Below are positions 52,501 through 59,457 of a stretch of 64,000 bases of DNA, piece after piece (the stretch's first letter is position 1; each line of letters opens with the position of its first letter). The notes under the pieces are model-generated. The model saw only the letters and a list, made by a program, of their open reading frames with translations, made no database searches and had not been told where the DNA came from. This DNA comes from Rhodopseudomonas telluris (lineage in GTDB: Bacteria > Pseudomonadota > Alphaproteobacteria > Rhizobiales > Xanthobacteraceae): positions 620,001-684,000 of the forward strand of contig NZ_JBHLWM010000005.1 of NCBI RefSeq assembly GCF_042432815.1. The letters are read 5' to 3'. The translations under genes and the position numbers were made by a program.

Positions 52501-52672
52501 AGAGATTCTCCGGCGACGCGCCCGGGTACTGGGTCGACACCGAGATCGACGGCGGCGCGATGATCGGATACTGCGCGATCGGCAGAAACGGAATCGAGAT
52601 CGCGCCGAGCAGACAGATGAACAGCGCGACGACCCAGGCAAAGATCGGCCTGTCGATGAAAAAGGCGGGCAT
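49511..52672 (-). CDS. RND efflux pump permease (AcrB/MexB type, HAE1 family)
   Basis: A 1053-aa inner-membrane proton antiporter. It begins MPAFFIDRPIFAWVVALFIC. GILVDDAIVVVENVERIMAE carries the two transmembrane Asp of the proton relay, and GLAAKDAILIVEFAKDLRNE the partner Lys. Two large periplasmic loops flank. It lies 9 bp after the fusion-protein gene. The substrate range cannot be read from sequence. It separates the main photosynthesis cluster from the puc locus. Confidence 0.95.
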   Translation of the reverse strand: MPAFFIDRPIFAWVVALFICLLGAISIPFLPIAQYPIIAPPSISVSTQYPGASPENLYNSVTRLIEEELNGANGILNFESTSDSLGQVEIIANFEPGTDTEMASVNVQNRIKRIEARLPRAVLQQGILVEEASSAVLQIITLSSTDGSLDEVGLGDFMIRNVLGEIRRIPGVGRATLYSTERALRIWIDPDKLVGYNLTADDVTKAIEAQNAQVSSGAVGAEPSSKGQKTSVLVLVKGQLSSADEFGAIVLRANPDGSTVRLRDVARLEIGGFSYQFNTRLNGKPVAGLSVLMSPTGNALATASAVEAKMKELSRFFPANIKYEIPYNITPVVKASITKVVHTLIEAVVLVFVVMFLFLQNIRYTIIPTIVVPVALLGTCLSLLLFGYSINMLTMFGMVLAIGILVDDAIVVVENVERIMAEEGLPPKEATRKAMSQITSAIVGITAVLIAVFVPMAFFPGSVGIIYRQFSVTMVSAIAFSAILALSLTPALCATLLKPVVKGHAHAERGFFGRFNRILDGTRERYSRVVRWNLGRTGRLMILYAVLVGALGWGLVRMPGGFLPIDDQGFVTVDLQTPSDSSYNRTYDVIKKVEDYLLKRDGVENVTFLTGFSFLGQGMNAAQAFVTLKDWSERDATSSAAAIVNDANKALGSVRDARIAAQQPPPIDNLGNSSGFSFRLQDRGQKGYDALVQASQQLVAAANASPILQNVYVEGLPPAPVINLVIDREKASAFGVTFQDINATISTNLGSAYVNDFPNRGRMQRVIVQADVTDRMKAEDILTYNVKNSRGQLVPLSSFATIEWSKGPTQVVGFNYYPAIRMSGEARPGFTTGDAIAEMERLAGQLPRGFGYDWTGQSLQEKLSGSQAPFLLALSALVVFLVLAALYESWTIPVSVLLTVPLGITGAVIAASTRSLPNDVYFTVGLITIIGLAAKDAILIVEFAKDLRNEGKSLRDATMEACHLRFRPILMTGLAFVCGVLPMAIATGAGGKSQQALGTSVMGGMIAVVILALLMVPVFYVVVQRVLGRDRSDDPVTEPHDVPLHPQLPKDAV

Positions 52673-52681
52673 CGGGGCGGC

Positions 52682-53905
52682 CTATTGCACCTTCTTCTGG
52701 GGGCCCGCAGGCTGGGTGGTGGCGGTCTGCGCGGGTACCGGAGCCGGAGCCGAAGCCTTGGTCTCTTCCGTGCTCACCGGCACCACGGCGTCGCCGGCCG
52801 CGAATTTCTGGAAGCCCTCGACGACCACCTTGGCACCCGGCTTGAGGCCTTCGAGAATCAGCCACTGGCCGTCCTGCTGCGAACCGACGCGCACCGGCTG
52901 AACCGCGACGCGGTTGTCGTCCTTGACGACGAACACCTCGCTGACGCCGCCGCTGTTCCGCTGCACGGCCTGCTCCGGCACCGCGATCGCGTCGGCGTCG
53001 TAGCCCTGCTCGATGCGGACGCGGACATACATGCCAGGCAGCAGCTCGCGATTCGGATTGTCGAACTCGGCGCGCAGCGTCACCTGGCCGGTATAGGCAT
53101 CGACCTTGGCTTCCGAGAACAGCAGCTTGCCCGGGATCGGATAGATCGAGCCGTCGTCGAGCACGAGGCGCGCCCGCACCGCGTCGGGTGCGATCTGATC
53201 GAGCTCGCCGGATTCGAAGGCGCGGCGCAGACGGACCATCTCGGCGACCGGCTGGGTGAAGTCGGCATAGACGTGATCGAGCTGCTGGATCGTCGCCAGG
53301 TTGGTGGGATCGTTCTGCACCACCAGTGCGCCTTCGCTGACCAGCGCGGCGCCGATGCGGCCGCTGATCGGCGCGCGGATGGTGGCGTATTCGAGATTGA
53401 GCTTGGCGCGAGCGACCTCGGCCTCGCGCGCGGCGACCTCGGCCTCGGCCTGCCGCGAATTGCTGGCGGCAACCTCGTTCTGCGCCTTGGAAGCCGCCTG
53501 ATCGCGCGCCAGCGCCGCGACACGCTTGGCCTGCAGTTCCGCCTGCTCGCGCGCCGCATTGGCTTTGGCCAGCGCGGCTTCGGCAGCTTTCAACTCGACT
53601 TCGAACGGCCGCGGATCGACCTGATACAGCGGGTCGCCGGCGTTCACCTCGCTGCCCTGCTGGAACGAGCGCTTGGTGACGATGCCGGAAACCCGGGAGC
53701 GCACGTCGGCCACGCGGACCGGCGCGATCCGGCCCGGCAGTTCGCGCACGATGGCGCGCGCGTGAGCCTTGACGGTGATGGTGCCGACTTCCGGCTTATC
53801 CGGCGCAGCCGCATTGGCCACCTTCGGTTCGTTGCAGCCGGCCAGCACTGGCGCCAGACACAGCAGTGCCGTCGCCGTGAAGGCAAACCTGATCGATCCC
53901 CGCAT
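52682..53905 (-). CDS. RND efflux periplasmic adaptor lipoprotein (AcrA type)
   Basis: A 407-aa membrane-fusion protein. The signal ends with lipobox LAGC (Cys23/24). The lipoyl-like halves are about 60-105 and 190-215, with a long alpha-hairpin between (AAEAALAKANAAREQAELQA and on) and GRIGAALVSEGALVVQNDPT. A Pro/Ala-rich tail follows. No outer-membrane TolC partner or TetR regulator gene is adjacent, which is unusual for such pairs. Confidence 0.93.
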   Translation of the reverse strand: MRGSIRFAFTATALLCLAPVLAGCNEPKVANAAAPDKPEVGTITVKAHARAIVRELPGRIAPVRVADVRSRVSGIVTKRSFQQGSEVNAGDPLYQVDPRPFEVELKAAEAALAKANAAREQAELQAKRVAALARDQAASKAQNEVAASNSRQAEAEVAAREAEVARAKLNLEYATIRAPISGRIGAALVSEGALVVQNDPTNLATIQQLDHVYADFTQPVAEMVRLRRAFESGELDQIAPDAVRARLVLDDGSIYPIPGKLLFSEAKVDAYTGQVTLRAEFDNPNRELLPGMYVRVRIEQGYDADAIAVPEQAVQRNSGGVSEVFVVKDDNRVAVQPVRVGSQQDGQWLILEGLKPGAKVVVEGFQKFAAGDAVVPVSTEETKASAPAPVPAQTATTQPAGPQKKVQ

Positions 53906-54365
53906 CGAATAAACCTCTTGAAATTACCGCCTGGTACGCCGGCCCGCGGCAGCCGTGCGGAAGACACACGGCACCGCGCCTGCGCGAAGCTTCAGACGTC
54001 AGATGAATGGAAATTAAGTTTGAATTGGTGCGGCACAACATCGACGCGCGGCGGCGCAATGTCACAGCCCCTGGAACCGCTTGAATACATGCGGCTTTTC
54101 GAACCTTAAAGGGTGTGAGTCGGGAACTAAGCGACGGCCTTGGCGATCGCTCCAGACGATGATGTCGGTAAGTTCAGCAGGTAGTAACCACGTTCGCTGC
54201 GACAATATGCCCGCACAACTCAAGTCTGACCGATCCGCGCCTGCGAGGCGGATTCCATGCCTCGCCGCACCGGAAGGTCGGCGATGCGCCGCTTGGAACT
54301 TTCGACGGGACTGAAGGACAAGCGCGCAAGCAGACGCTCGCGCGCTTTCAGGATCAGGTCGTCCG
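53906..54365. other. 460-bp gap between efflux and monooxygenase genes
   Basis: This gap contains the presumed efflux promoter and an AT-richer segment (54001-54110). A minus-strand frame of about 49 codons at 54220-54366, reading into LTDDLILKARERLLARL, overlaps the monooxygenase stop but has no good start codon. No repeat or regulator gene is seen. Confidence 0.5.
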
Positions 54366-55892
54366 TCAGCGCGTATAGACGAAGGCGGGATCGTTCAGGT
54401 CGATCTTCGGCAGTTCGTCCTTCTCGGTCCAATAGTCCTGGCTGTGCTGCCATTCCGGCTTGGCACCACGCTTCGGCAGCAGATGCATGCCGCGCATCAA
54501 GTAGCCCGGATTGAAGTTCTCCGGATCGATCCAGGGCAGCAGATCCATGCCGGCATCTTCCGGGCGCAATGCGGGGACGACGCTGCGGTAGCCGTGCTGC
54601 TTCATGTGATCGAGCAGGCGGCAGACGAAATCGGCGACGAGATCCGCGCGCAGGGTCCAGCTCGCGCGGAAGTAACCGAACACCCAGGCCATATTGGGAA
54701 CGCCGGTGAACATCATGCCGCGATACGTCACCGTATCGGCAAAGTTCAGCGGCTCGCCGTCGATGCTGAAGGCGATATCGCCGAGCACGTTGAGATTGAA
54801 GCCGGTCGCGGTGACCACGATGTCGGCCTCCAGCGTTTCGCCGGACTTGAGCTTGATGCCTGTTTCGGTGAAGCGCTCGATATCGCCGGTGACGACGGAG
54901 GCCTTGCCCGAGGCGATGCCCTTGAACAGATCGCCGTCGGGCACGAAGGCGATGCGCTGCCGCCACGGCCGGTAGCTCGGCATGAAATGCGGGTCGAGAT
55001 TGTAATCGGGCCCGAGATGGGCGCGCACGCCGGCGAGCAGCTCCTCCTTCACCACATCGGGCTCGGTCATCGACCGGCGGGTGAAGGTCGCCTGGTCGAA
55101 CAGGATCTTGCGGCGGACGATCTCGTGGATCCACTCCTCGGAGATGCCGAGCTCGCGCAGCGTGTCGGCGATCTCGATCTTGTTGCGGCCGGGAATGAAG
55201 TAGGTCGGCGAGCGCTGCAGCACGGTGACGTGCTCGCAGGTCGGCGCCAGCGCCGGCACCACCGTGGCGGCCGTCGCGCCGGAGCCGATCACCACCACCT
55301 TCTTGCCGGCGCAATCGAGGTCCTCGGGCCAGGTCTGCGGATGCACGATGCGGCCCTTGAACTCCGTCATGCCGTCCCAGTCCGGCGTGTAGCCCTCGCT
55401 GTGGCGATAATAGCCCTGGCACATCCAGAGGAAATTCGCGGTGATGCGGACTTCCTCGCCGGTCTCGGTGCGCTGCGCGACGATCGTCCAGCATTGCTCC
55501 GCGCTCGACCAGCTCGCGGACAAGATGCGGTGGCCGTAGCGAATGTGCTGCGCCAGATCGTTTTCCTCGATCACCTCGCTCATATAGGCGCGGATCTCGG
55601 CCGCGGTCGCGATCGGCTTGCCGGTCCACGGCTTGAATCGATAGCCGAACGTGTAGAGGTCGCTGTCGGAGCGGATACCGGGATAGCGGTGCGTCAGCCA
55701 GGTGCCGCCGAAACTGTCCTGCGCTTCGAGCACAATGAAACTCGTGCCGGCACATTGCTTGGTCAGATGGTAGGCGCCGCCGATGCCGGAGATGCCGGCG
55801 CCGACGATCAACACGTCGACATGGTCGGGACAGGAAGCGGCGTGAGCGGAGGGGCCGGCGCGCACGGCGACGACTTCGGCAAGCTGGGTCAT
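54366..55892 (-). CDS. Flavin-containing monooxygenase, Baeyer-Villiger type
   Basis: A 508-aa FAD/NADPH enzyme. The N-terminal Rossmann motif is VLIVGAGISGIGGAYHLTKQ, the fingerprint FKGRIVHPQTWP (F-x-G-x3-H-x3-W-P) marks type I Baeyer-Villiger enzymes, and the second Rossmann motif is VVVIGSGATAATVVPALA. It resembles EthA-like ketone monooxygenases. The ATG at 55892 (MTQLAEVVAVRA) is chosen over 56039. The substrate is unknown; no link to photosynthesis is evident. Confidence 0.88.
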   Translation of the reverse strand: MTQLAEVVAVRAGPSAHAASCPDHVDVLIVGAGISGIGGAYHLTKQCAGTSFIVLEAQDSFGGTWLTHRYPGIRSDSDLYTFGYRFKPWTGKPIATAAEIRAYMSEVIEENDLAQHIRYGHRILSASWSSAEQCWTIVAQRTETGEEVRITANFLWMCQGYYRHSEGYTPDWDGMTEFKGRIVHPQTWPEDLDCAGKKVVVIGSGATAATVVPALAPTCEHVTVLQRSPTYFIPGRNKIEIADTLRELGISEEWIHEIVRRKILFDQATFTRRSMTEPDVVKEELLAGVRAHLGPDYNLDPHFMPSYRPWRQRIAFVPDGDLFKGIASGKASVVTGDIERFTETGIKLKSGETLEADIVVTATGFNLNVLGDIAFSIDGEPLNFADTVTYRGMMFTGVPNMAWVFGYFRASWTLRADLVADFVCRLLDHMKQHGYRSVVPALRPEDAGMDLLPWIDPENFNPGYLMRGMHLLPKRGAKPEWQHSQDYWTEKDELPKIDLNDPAFVYTR

Positions 55893-56076
55893 GTTTCCTC
55901 GACTTTTTTTCTGTCGTTGCCAACAGATTGCCGTCTGCGCCGAGGTTTGCCCAGCACTTTCTTGCGGGCGGAGTTCACGCTGCCGCGGCGGAGCGCGTCG
56001 CGCTGCGCCGCGATCATTTCGTGGCACGAAACGGCACAATCCGTCGCGGACCTCGCGCCGATACGCCGAAGATTCA

Positions 56077-56104
56077 AAACGCCGCGGGCATTGCTGCCCG
56101 CGGC
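56077..56104 (-). terminator. Terminator of the puc operon
   Basis: Perfect 10-bp stem GCCGCGGGCA / TGCCCGCGGC with a 4-nt loop at 56081-56104, followed on the minus strand by GTTTTG. It lies 30 bp beyond the stop of the six-repeat gene. Confidence 0.75.
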
Positions 56105-56133
56105 GCGTTGAGGCCTTCGGCTTGCCGGCTGGC

Positions 56134-56424
56134 TCAGAAGTTGAGCAGCAGCGGATAGCCCGAGAAGGACTTGTACTCGCCTTCCTGCTTCAGCAGCAGC
56201 GGCGTGCCGGAGAACGACTGGTACTCGCCCTCCTGCTTCAGCAGCAGCGGCGTGCCCGAGAAGCTCTGGTACTCGCCCTTTTGCTCGAGCAGCAGCGGCG
56301 TGCCGGAGAAGCTCTTATACTCACCTTCCTGCTTCAACAGCAGCGGGGTTCCCGAATAGCCTTCGTACTCGCCCTTCTGCTCGAGAATCAGCGGAGTACC
56401 GGAGTGTCCTTTATATTCGCTCAT
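56134..56424 (-). CDS. Six-repeat ribbon protein, candidate LH2 gamma subunit
   Basis: A 96-aa protein made only of Met-Ser plus six tandem 16-residue repeats of the form E-Y-[K/E/Q]-[S/G]-[F/Y/H]-S-G-[T/Y]-P-L-[L/I]-L-[K/E]-Q-[K/E]-G; the last is cut to 14 residues ending LLLNF. There is no signal peptide or membrane helix. It starts 11 bp after the preceding gene with AAAGGA upstream. R. palustris LH2 structures revealed a gamma polypeptide, an undulating ribbon enclosing six of nine alpha-beta units and binding six extra bacteriochlorophylls. Six repeats and position in the puc operon fit that description well. This assignment is inference. Confidence 0.75.
   Translation of the reverse strand: MSEYKGHSGTPLILEQKGEYEGYSGTPLLLKQEGEYKSFSGTPLLLEQKGEYQSFSGTPLLLKQEGEYQSFSGTPLLLKQEGEYKSFSGYPLLLNF
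56179..56418 (-). repeat. 48-bp coding tandem repeats (five full units)
   Basis: Successive 48-bp units at 56371-56418, 56323-56370, 56275-56322, 56227-56274 and 56179-56226, plus a terminal 42-bp unit, encode the six-repeat protein. Neighbouring units are near-identical in DNA (for example the CTTCAGCAGCAGCGGCGTGC block recurs), pointing to recent expansion or gene conversion. Confidence 0.9.
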
Positions 56425-56435
56425 GATCAATTCCT

Positions 56436-57098
56436 TTACTTAGAGAGCACTGGCAGGCCCAGCCAGGAGGAGAAGATGGTTGGATTGTTGATCAGCAGCG
56501 GCTCGCCCGAATAGGATTTGTACGGACCGCTGCTGTCCAGCAACAGGGGAGTCCCGGAAAAGGACTTGTAGGGACCGCTGCTGTCGAGCAGCAACGGCGT
56601 TCCGGAGAACGACTGGTATGGGCCCTTGCTGCTGATGACGAGCGGGGTACCCGAAAAGGTCTTGTCGCTGTCGGTGAGCAGCCAGTCGCCGGAATAGGAT
56701 TTGTACTTGCCCGAGGTATCGAGCAGCGTCTTCAGATGCAGCAGATTCGAGAACGGCGTCGCTTCGCTCTGTTCGGCGCTCGCCGACGACGATTTCTGCA
56801 TGCTGATCTTGTTGGGCTGATAGCTGTCGAGGATCTGCGTCGCCTTGGCGGCGAAGCCGAATTCGGCCTTTACGGCGACCACGACCGCGCCTTTCTTGAC
56901 GTAGTCGACATAGGTCCGCGCCTCGCCGCTCGCCACGTAAGCGCGGCCGAGCGCGGCGATGATGTCGTCGGTGGAGCTCGCCTTGCCCGCCTGATAGGCG
57001 GTGACGACGGAATACTGATAGTTGTTCTTCTTCAGGTCGCTTTCCAGCGCAGCGAGCTTGCTGCTGGAATCGTACAACCGGGTGATGATTTGCGTCAT
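56436..57098 (-). CDS. Globular domain fused to six antenna-type repeats
   Basis: A 220-aa protein in two parts. Residues 1-95 form a compact alpha/beta domain (MTQIITRLYDSSSKLAALES, then ARTYVDYVKKGAVVVAVKAE) that resembles the general-stress 17M/YflT-like fold. Residues about 96-129 are a linker. Residues 130-220 hold six diverged repeats: YKSYSGDWLLTDS, DKTFSGTPLVISS, PYQSFSGTPLLLDS, PYKSFSGTPLLLDS, PYKSYSGEPLLIN, and IFSSWLGLPVLSK. It lies between pucC and the pure six-repeat gene, with no membrane helix. It may be an alternative or assembly-specific gamma-like chain. Confidence 0.8.
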   Translation of the reverse strand: MTQIITRLYDSSSKLAALESDLKKNNYQYSVVTAYQAGKASSTDDIIAALGRAYVASGEARTYVDYVKKGAVVVAVKAEFGFAAKATQILDSYQPNKISMQKSSSASAEQSEATPFSNLLHLKTLLDTSGKYKSYSGDWLLTDSDKTFSGTPLVISSKGPYQSFSGTPLLLDSSGPYKSFSGTPLLLDSSGPYKSYSGEPLLINNPTIFSSWLGLPVLSK

Positions 57099-57116
57099 GT
57101 TGACTCCGTTTCAGCC

Positions 57117-58544
57117 TCAGGGCCGTGTCAGCTGGCCCTGCATCAGAAGGGTGTCCCGTCGCCTGATCAGCGGGACCATCGTCACGAGCGTCGCGAACAG
57201 CAGCAGTAGTTCGAGGCAGTAGACGAAATTGTAACCGGCCGCCGGTCCGAGATGCGGCGCGAACGCCGTCACCGCGTCACGCAGGATGCCGCCGAGCGCA
57301 ATCGCCACGCCGGCCGCAGAGGCCTGCACCGCGCCCCAGGCGCCGAGCGCGAGACCGGCCTGATCCTTCGGCGCAGCATTCATCGTCGCCGTCAGCGTGC
57401 CGTGACCGAACAGGCCGGCGCCGAAACCGATCAGCAGCGTGCCGAAGCCGAACATCAGCGCCGACGCCGCGCCCTGCAGCTCGGCCGCGAAGATCACCAG
57501 CAGGAAGGCCGGGATGCCGACCAGTGCGCCGGCGCTCGCCATCCGGAACGGATCGGCGCCGCGACTCAGCACCCGCGAGGCGAGGCCGAACCCGAGCAGT
57601 CCGCCGACCGCGAGCGCCGCCGTCAGCTTGGTGGTGTCGCCGACCGACAGATGCAGGATCTGGCCGCCATAGGGTTCGAGCAGCACGTCTTCCATGCTGA
57701 ACGCCATGGTGCCGAAACCGACCGCGATCAGCCGACGCATCGCGTTGTCGCCGGAGATAAAGGCGTCCCACGACTGCCGGAAGCCGCCGGCCGGCGCGCC
57801 GGGATGCGCGGTGGCTTCCTGCCCGCCGGTGCGGCGGCGCGCTTCCATCTTCCAGGAGGCGACGGCGTTGAGCACGATAGTGACGACGGCCGAGCCCTGG
57901 ATCACTTGAATGAGGCGGCCGGGCGAGAAATCGGCGAGCAGGATGCCGAAGATGATCGCGCTCGCGATCATACCGAGCATCAGCATCGTATACATCAGAC
58001 CGACGACCTTCGGCCGCGTCTCGGGCGCCGCAAGGTCAGTGGCGAGCGCGAGCCCGACGGTCTGGGTGGTGTGGACGCCGGCGCCGATCAGCAGGAAGGC
58101 GAGCGCGGCGCCGAATTGGCCGATCCACACGGGCGCATGACCCGCCTCGCCGCCGCCGGACAATACCAGCAGGGCGAACGGCAGAATCGCCAGACCGCCG
58201 AACTGCACAAGCGTCCCCTTGTAGAGGAACGGCACGCGGCGCCAGCCGAGCACGGATTTGTGGACGTCGGATTTGAAGCCGATCAGCGCCCGGAACGGCG
58301 CAAAGATCAGCGGCAGCGAAACCATCACACCGACGATCGACGCAGGCACGTTGAGTTCGACGATCATCACCCGGTTCAACGTGCCGACCAGCAGCACCAG
58401 CGACATGCCGACCGCCACTTGAAACAGCGACAGGCGCAACAACCGGGACAGAGGCAGATCCGGCGTCGCCGCATCCGCGAAAGGCAGAAAGCGCGGACCG
58501 AGCGAGGCCCAGACTTTCATCATCTTTTGGCTGACTGTGTTCAT
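57117..58544 (-). CDS. pucC: LH2 assembly protein PucC
   Basis: A 475-aa BCD-family major facilitator with 12 helices. RLLRLSLFQVAVGMSLVLLV, LNRVMIVELNVPASIVGVMV and EDVLLEPYGGQILHLSVGDT match PucC/LhaA. It is needed for stable LH2 assembly in Rhodobacter. The gene lies 204 bp after pucA, with a hairpin between, and 18 bp before the fusion-protein gene. Confidence 0.93.
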   Translation of the reverse strand: MNTVSQKMMKVWASLGPRFLPFADAATPDLPLSRLLRLSLFQVAVGMSLVLLVGTLNRVMIVELNVPASIVGVMVSLPLIFAPFRALIGFKSDVHKSVLGWRRVPFLYKGTLVQFGGLAILPFALLVLSGGGEAGHAPVWIGQFGAALAFLLIGAGVHTTQTVGLALATDLAAPETRPKVVGLMYTMLMLGMIASAIIFGILLADFSPGRLIQVIQGSAVVTIVLNAVASWKMEARRRTGGQEATAHPGAPAGGFRQSWDAFISGDNAMRRLIAVGFGTMAFSMEDVLLEPYGGQILHLSVGDTTKLTAALAVGGLLGFGLASRVLSRGADPFRMASAGALVGIPAFLLVIFAAELQGAASALMFGFGTLLIGFGAGLFGHGTLTATMNAAPKDQAGLALGAWGAVQASAAGVAIALGGILRDAVTAFAPHLGPAAGYNFVYCLELLLLFATLVTMVPLIRRRDTLLMQGQLTRP

Positions 58545-58695
58545 CGTCCAGCAAATCCAGCTTGCGAAAGGCCGGCGACGTTGGTCAGCGTGACCGAACG
58601 AACGGCGACCCGAACGAACAGCACCACTTTGCGGCCGGAGATGAACTGCGGCAGATCAAACCGCCGTCGCGTTTCACCCCGGCTACAAAGCAAGC

Positions 58696-58719
58696 GACCG
58701 GGACCCTTGGATCCCGGTC
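58696..58719 (-). promoter_or_regulatory. Hairpin between pucA and pucC
   Basis: GACCGGGA / TCCCGGTC enclose an 8-nt loop, 30 bp after the pucA stop. In the minus-strand RNA no strong U-run follows, so it likely stabilises pucBA mRNA or partially limits readthrough into pucC, as at pufA-pufL. Confidence 0.65.
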
Positions 58720-58748
58720 CAGCCACAACAGCTTCAAAGAAGCTGCAA

Positions 58749-58928
58749 TTAGCCGATGGTGACCGAGCTCTCGATCGCCGCAGTCTTACCGTTCCAGTAC
58801 TTCGGGAACCAGGTGGTGTGCGACAGCACGGCGTAGTGCACGAGAATGGCGATCACGGTGACGCTGCCGAGCAGGAGCGGCAGGCCGACGGTCGGCTTCA
58901 CGACAGTCCAAATGCGACCTTGATTCAT
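58749..58928 (-). CDS. pucA: LH2 antenna alpha polypeptide
   Basis: A 59-aa single-helix protein: MNQGRIWTVVKPTVGLPLLL, then GSVTVIAILVHYAVLSHTTW, FPKYWNG. His31 ligates a B850 bacteriochlorophyll. Tyr44-Trp45 is the pair that hydrogen-bonds B850 acetyl groups, typical of 800-850 nm complexes rather than blue-shifted ones. The N-terminal Met is the expected B800 ligand. Twelve bases after pucB. Confidence 0.96.
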   Translation of the reverse strand: MNQGRIWTVVKPTVGLPLLLGSVTVIAILVHYAVLSHTTWFPKYWNGKTAAIESSVTIG

Positions 58929-58940
58929 CTTAGATACTCC

Positions 58941-59096
58941 TTAGTGCAGCCAGGGCGAGTAAACATACGCCAGGAAGTGCGCGACGATCGCGATCGCGCC
59001 GAAAATGCGCGTACCGTCGATGACGTGCTTGTGGAGCTCTTCCGATTCCGCGATCGTCAGGCCAGTCGGCCAGACCTTGTTGGGATCGTCTGCCAT
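58941..59096 (-). CDS. pucB: LH2 antenna beta polypeptide
   Basis: A 51-aa protein: MADDPNKVWPTGLTIAESEE, LHKHVIDGTRIFGAIAIVAH, FLAYVYSPWLH. The His in IVAHFLAYVYSPW binds B850; the His in EELHKHV lies near B800. First gene of the puc operon, GGAGGT upstream of the ATG, divergent from the bacteriophytochrome gene. Confidence 0.96.
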   Translation of the reverse strand: MADDPNKVWPTGLTIAESEELHKHVIDGTRIFGAIAIVAHFLAYVYSPWLH

Positions 59097-59457
59097 AGTA
59101 AAAACCTCCTAAGAGACTTTCGATCAGTTTCGTGCTGAACCCGCACGTAGGTAGTTTTCGCTGCTACGCCGAACAAAGTTCGCTTGGTCTCAGCATCTTT
59201 CCTTTGGTGGCCTCGTCACCCGTCCGCGCCGTCAACTTCAAGAAGACTTGGCGCTGGGACGCGGGACCGATGCGGGGCTCGCCCAGACCCGGGTGACCCT
59301 GGGCTCATCACCCTTTCGATCACATCCGAGTGATTGTAAGATGATCCTGACACACATCTTTGTCAATTTAACATGACACTGTAGGGCGTCCGTGTCATAC
59401 CGGACATCCTCAAACGGGTCCGACGACTCCCGGACACGGAAAATTGAGTAAAACGTG
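59097..59457. promoter_or_regulatory. Divergent pucB-bphP promoter region
   Basis: The 361-bp gap between pucB and the bacteriophytochrome gene holds the tandem PpsR boxes at 59335-59378, in an AT-rich segment (59325-59385), about 80 bp before the bphP start and 240 bp from pucB. A binding site for the NarL-type regulator is expected but I cannot identify it. Confidence 0.6.
59335..59378. promoter_or_regulatory. Tandem PpsR/CrtJ operators between pucB and bphP
   Basis: TGTAAGATGATCCTGACA (59335-59352) and TGTCAATTTAACATGACA (59361-59378) both fit TGT-N12-ACA exactly and are 8 bp apart. The second also matches the stricter TGTCA-N8-TGACA. Same geometry as bchC and crtE/crtD. Confidence 0.78.

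Noticed and set aside
54220..54366. Minus-strand frame of about 49 codons overlapping the monooxygenase stop
   Set aside because: No plausible start codon or ribosome site, and the monooxygenase is already of normal length, so neither a gene nor a frameshift is supported.
56134..56711. Possible CRISPR array
   Set aside because: The regular 48-bp periodicity is in frame, the units are contiguous without unique spacers, and they encode a coherent repeat protein.
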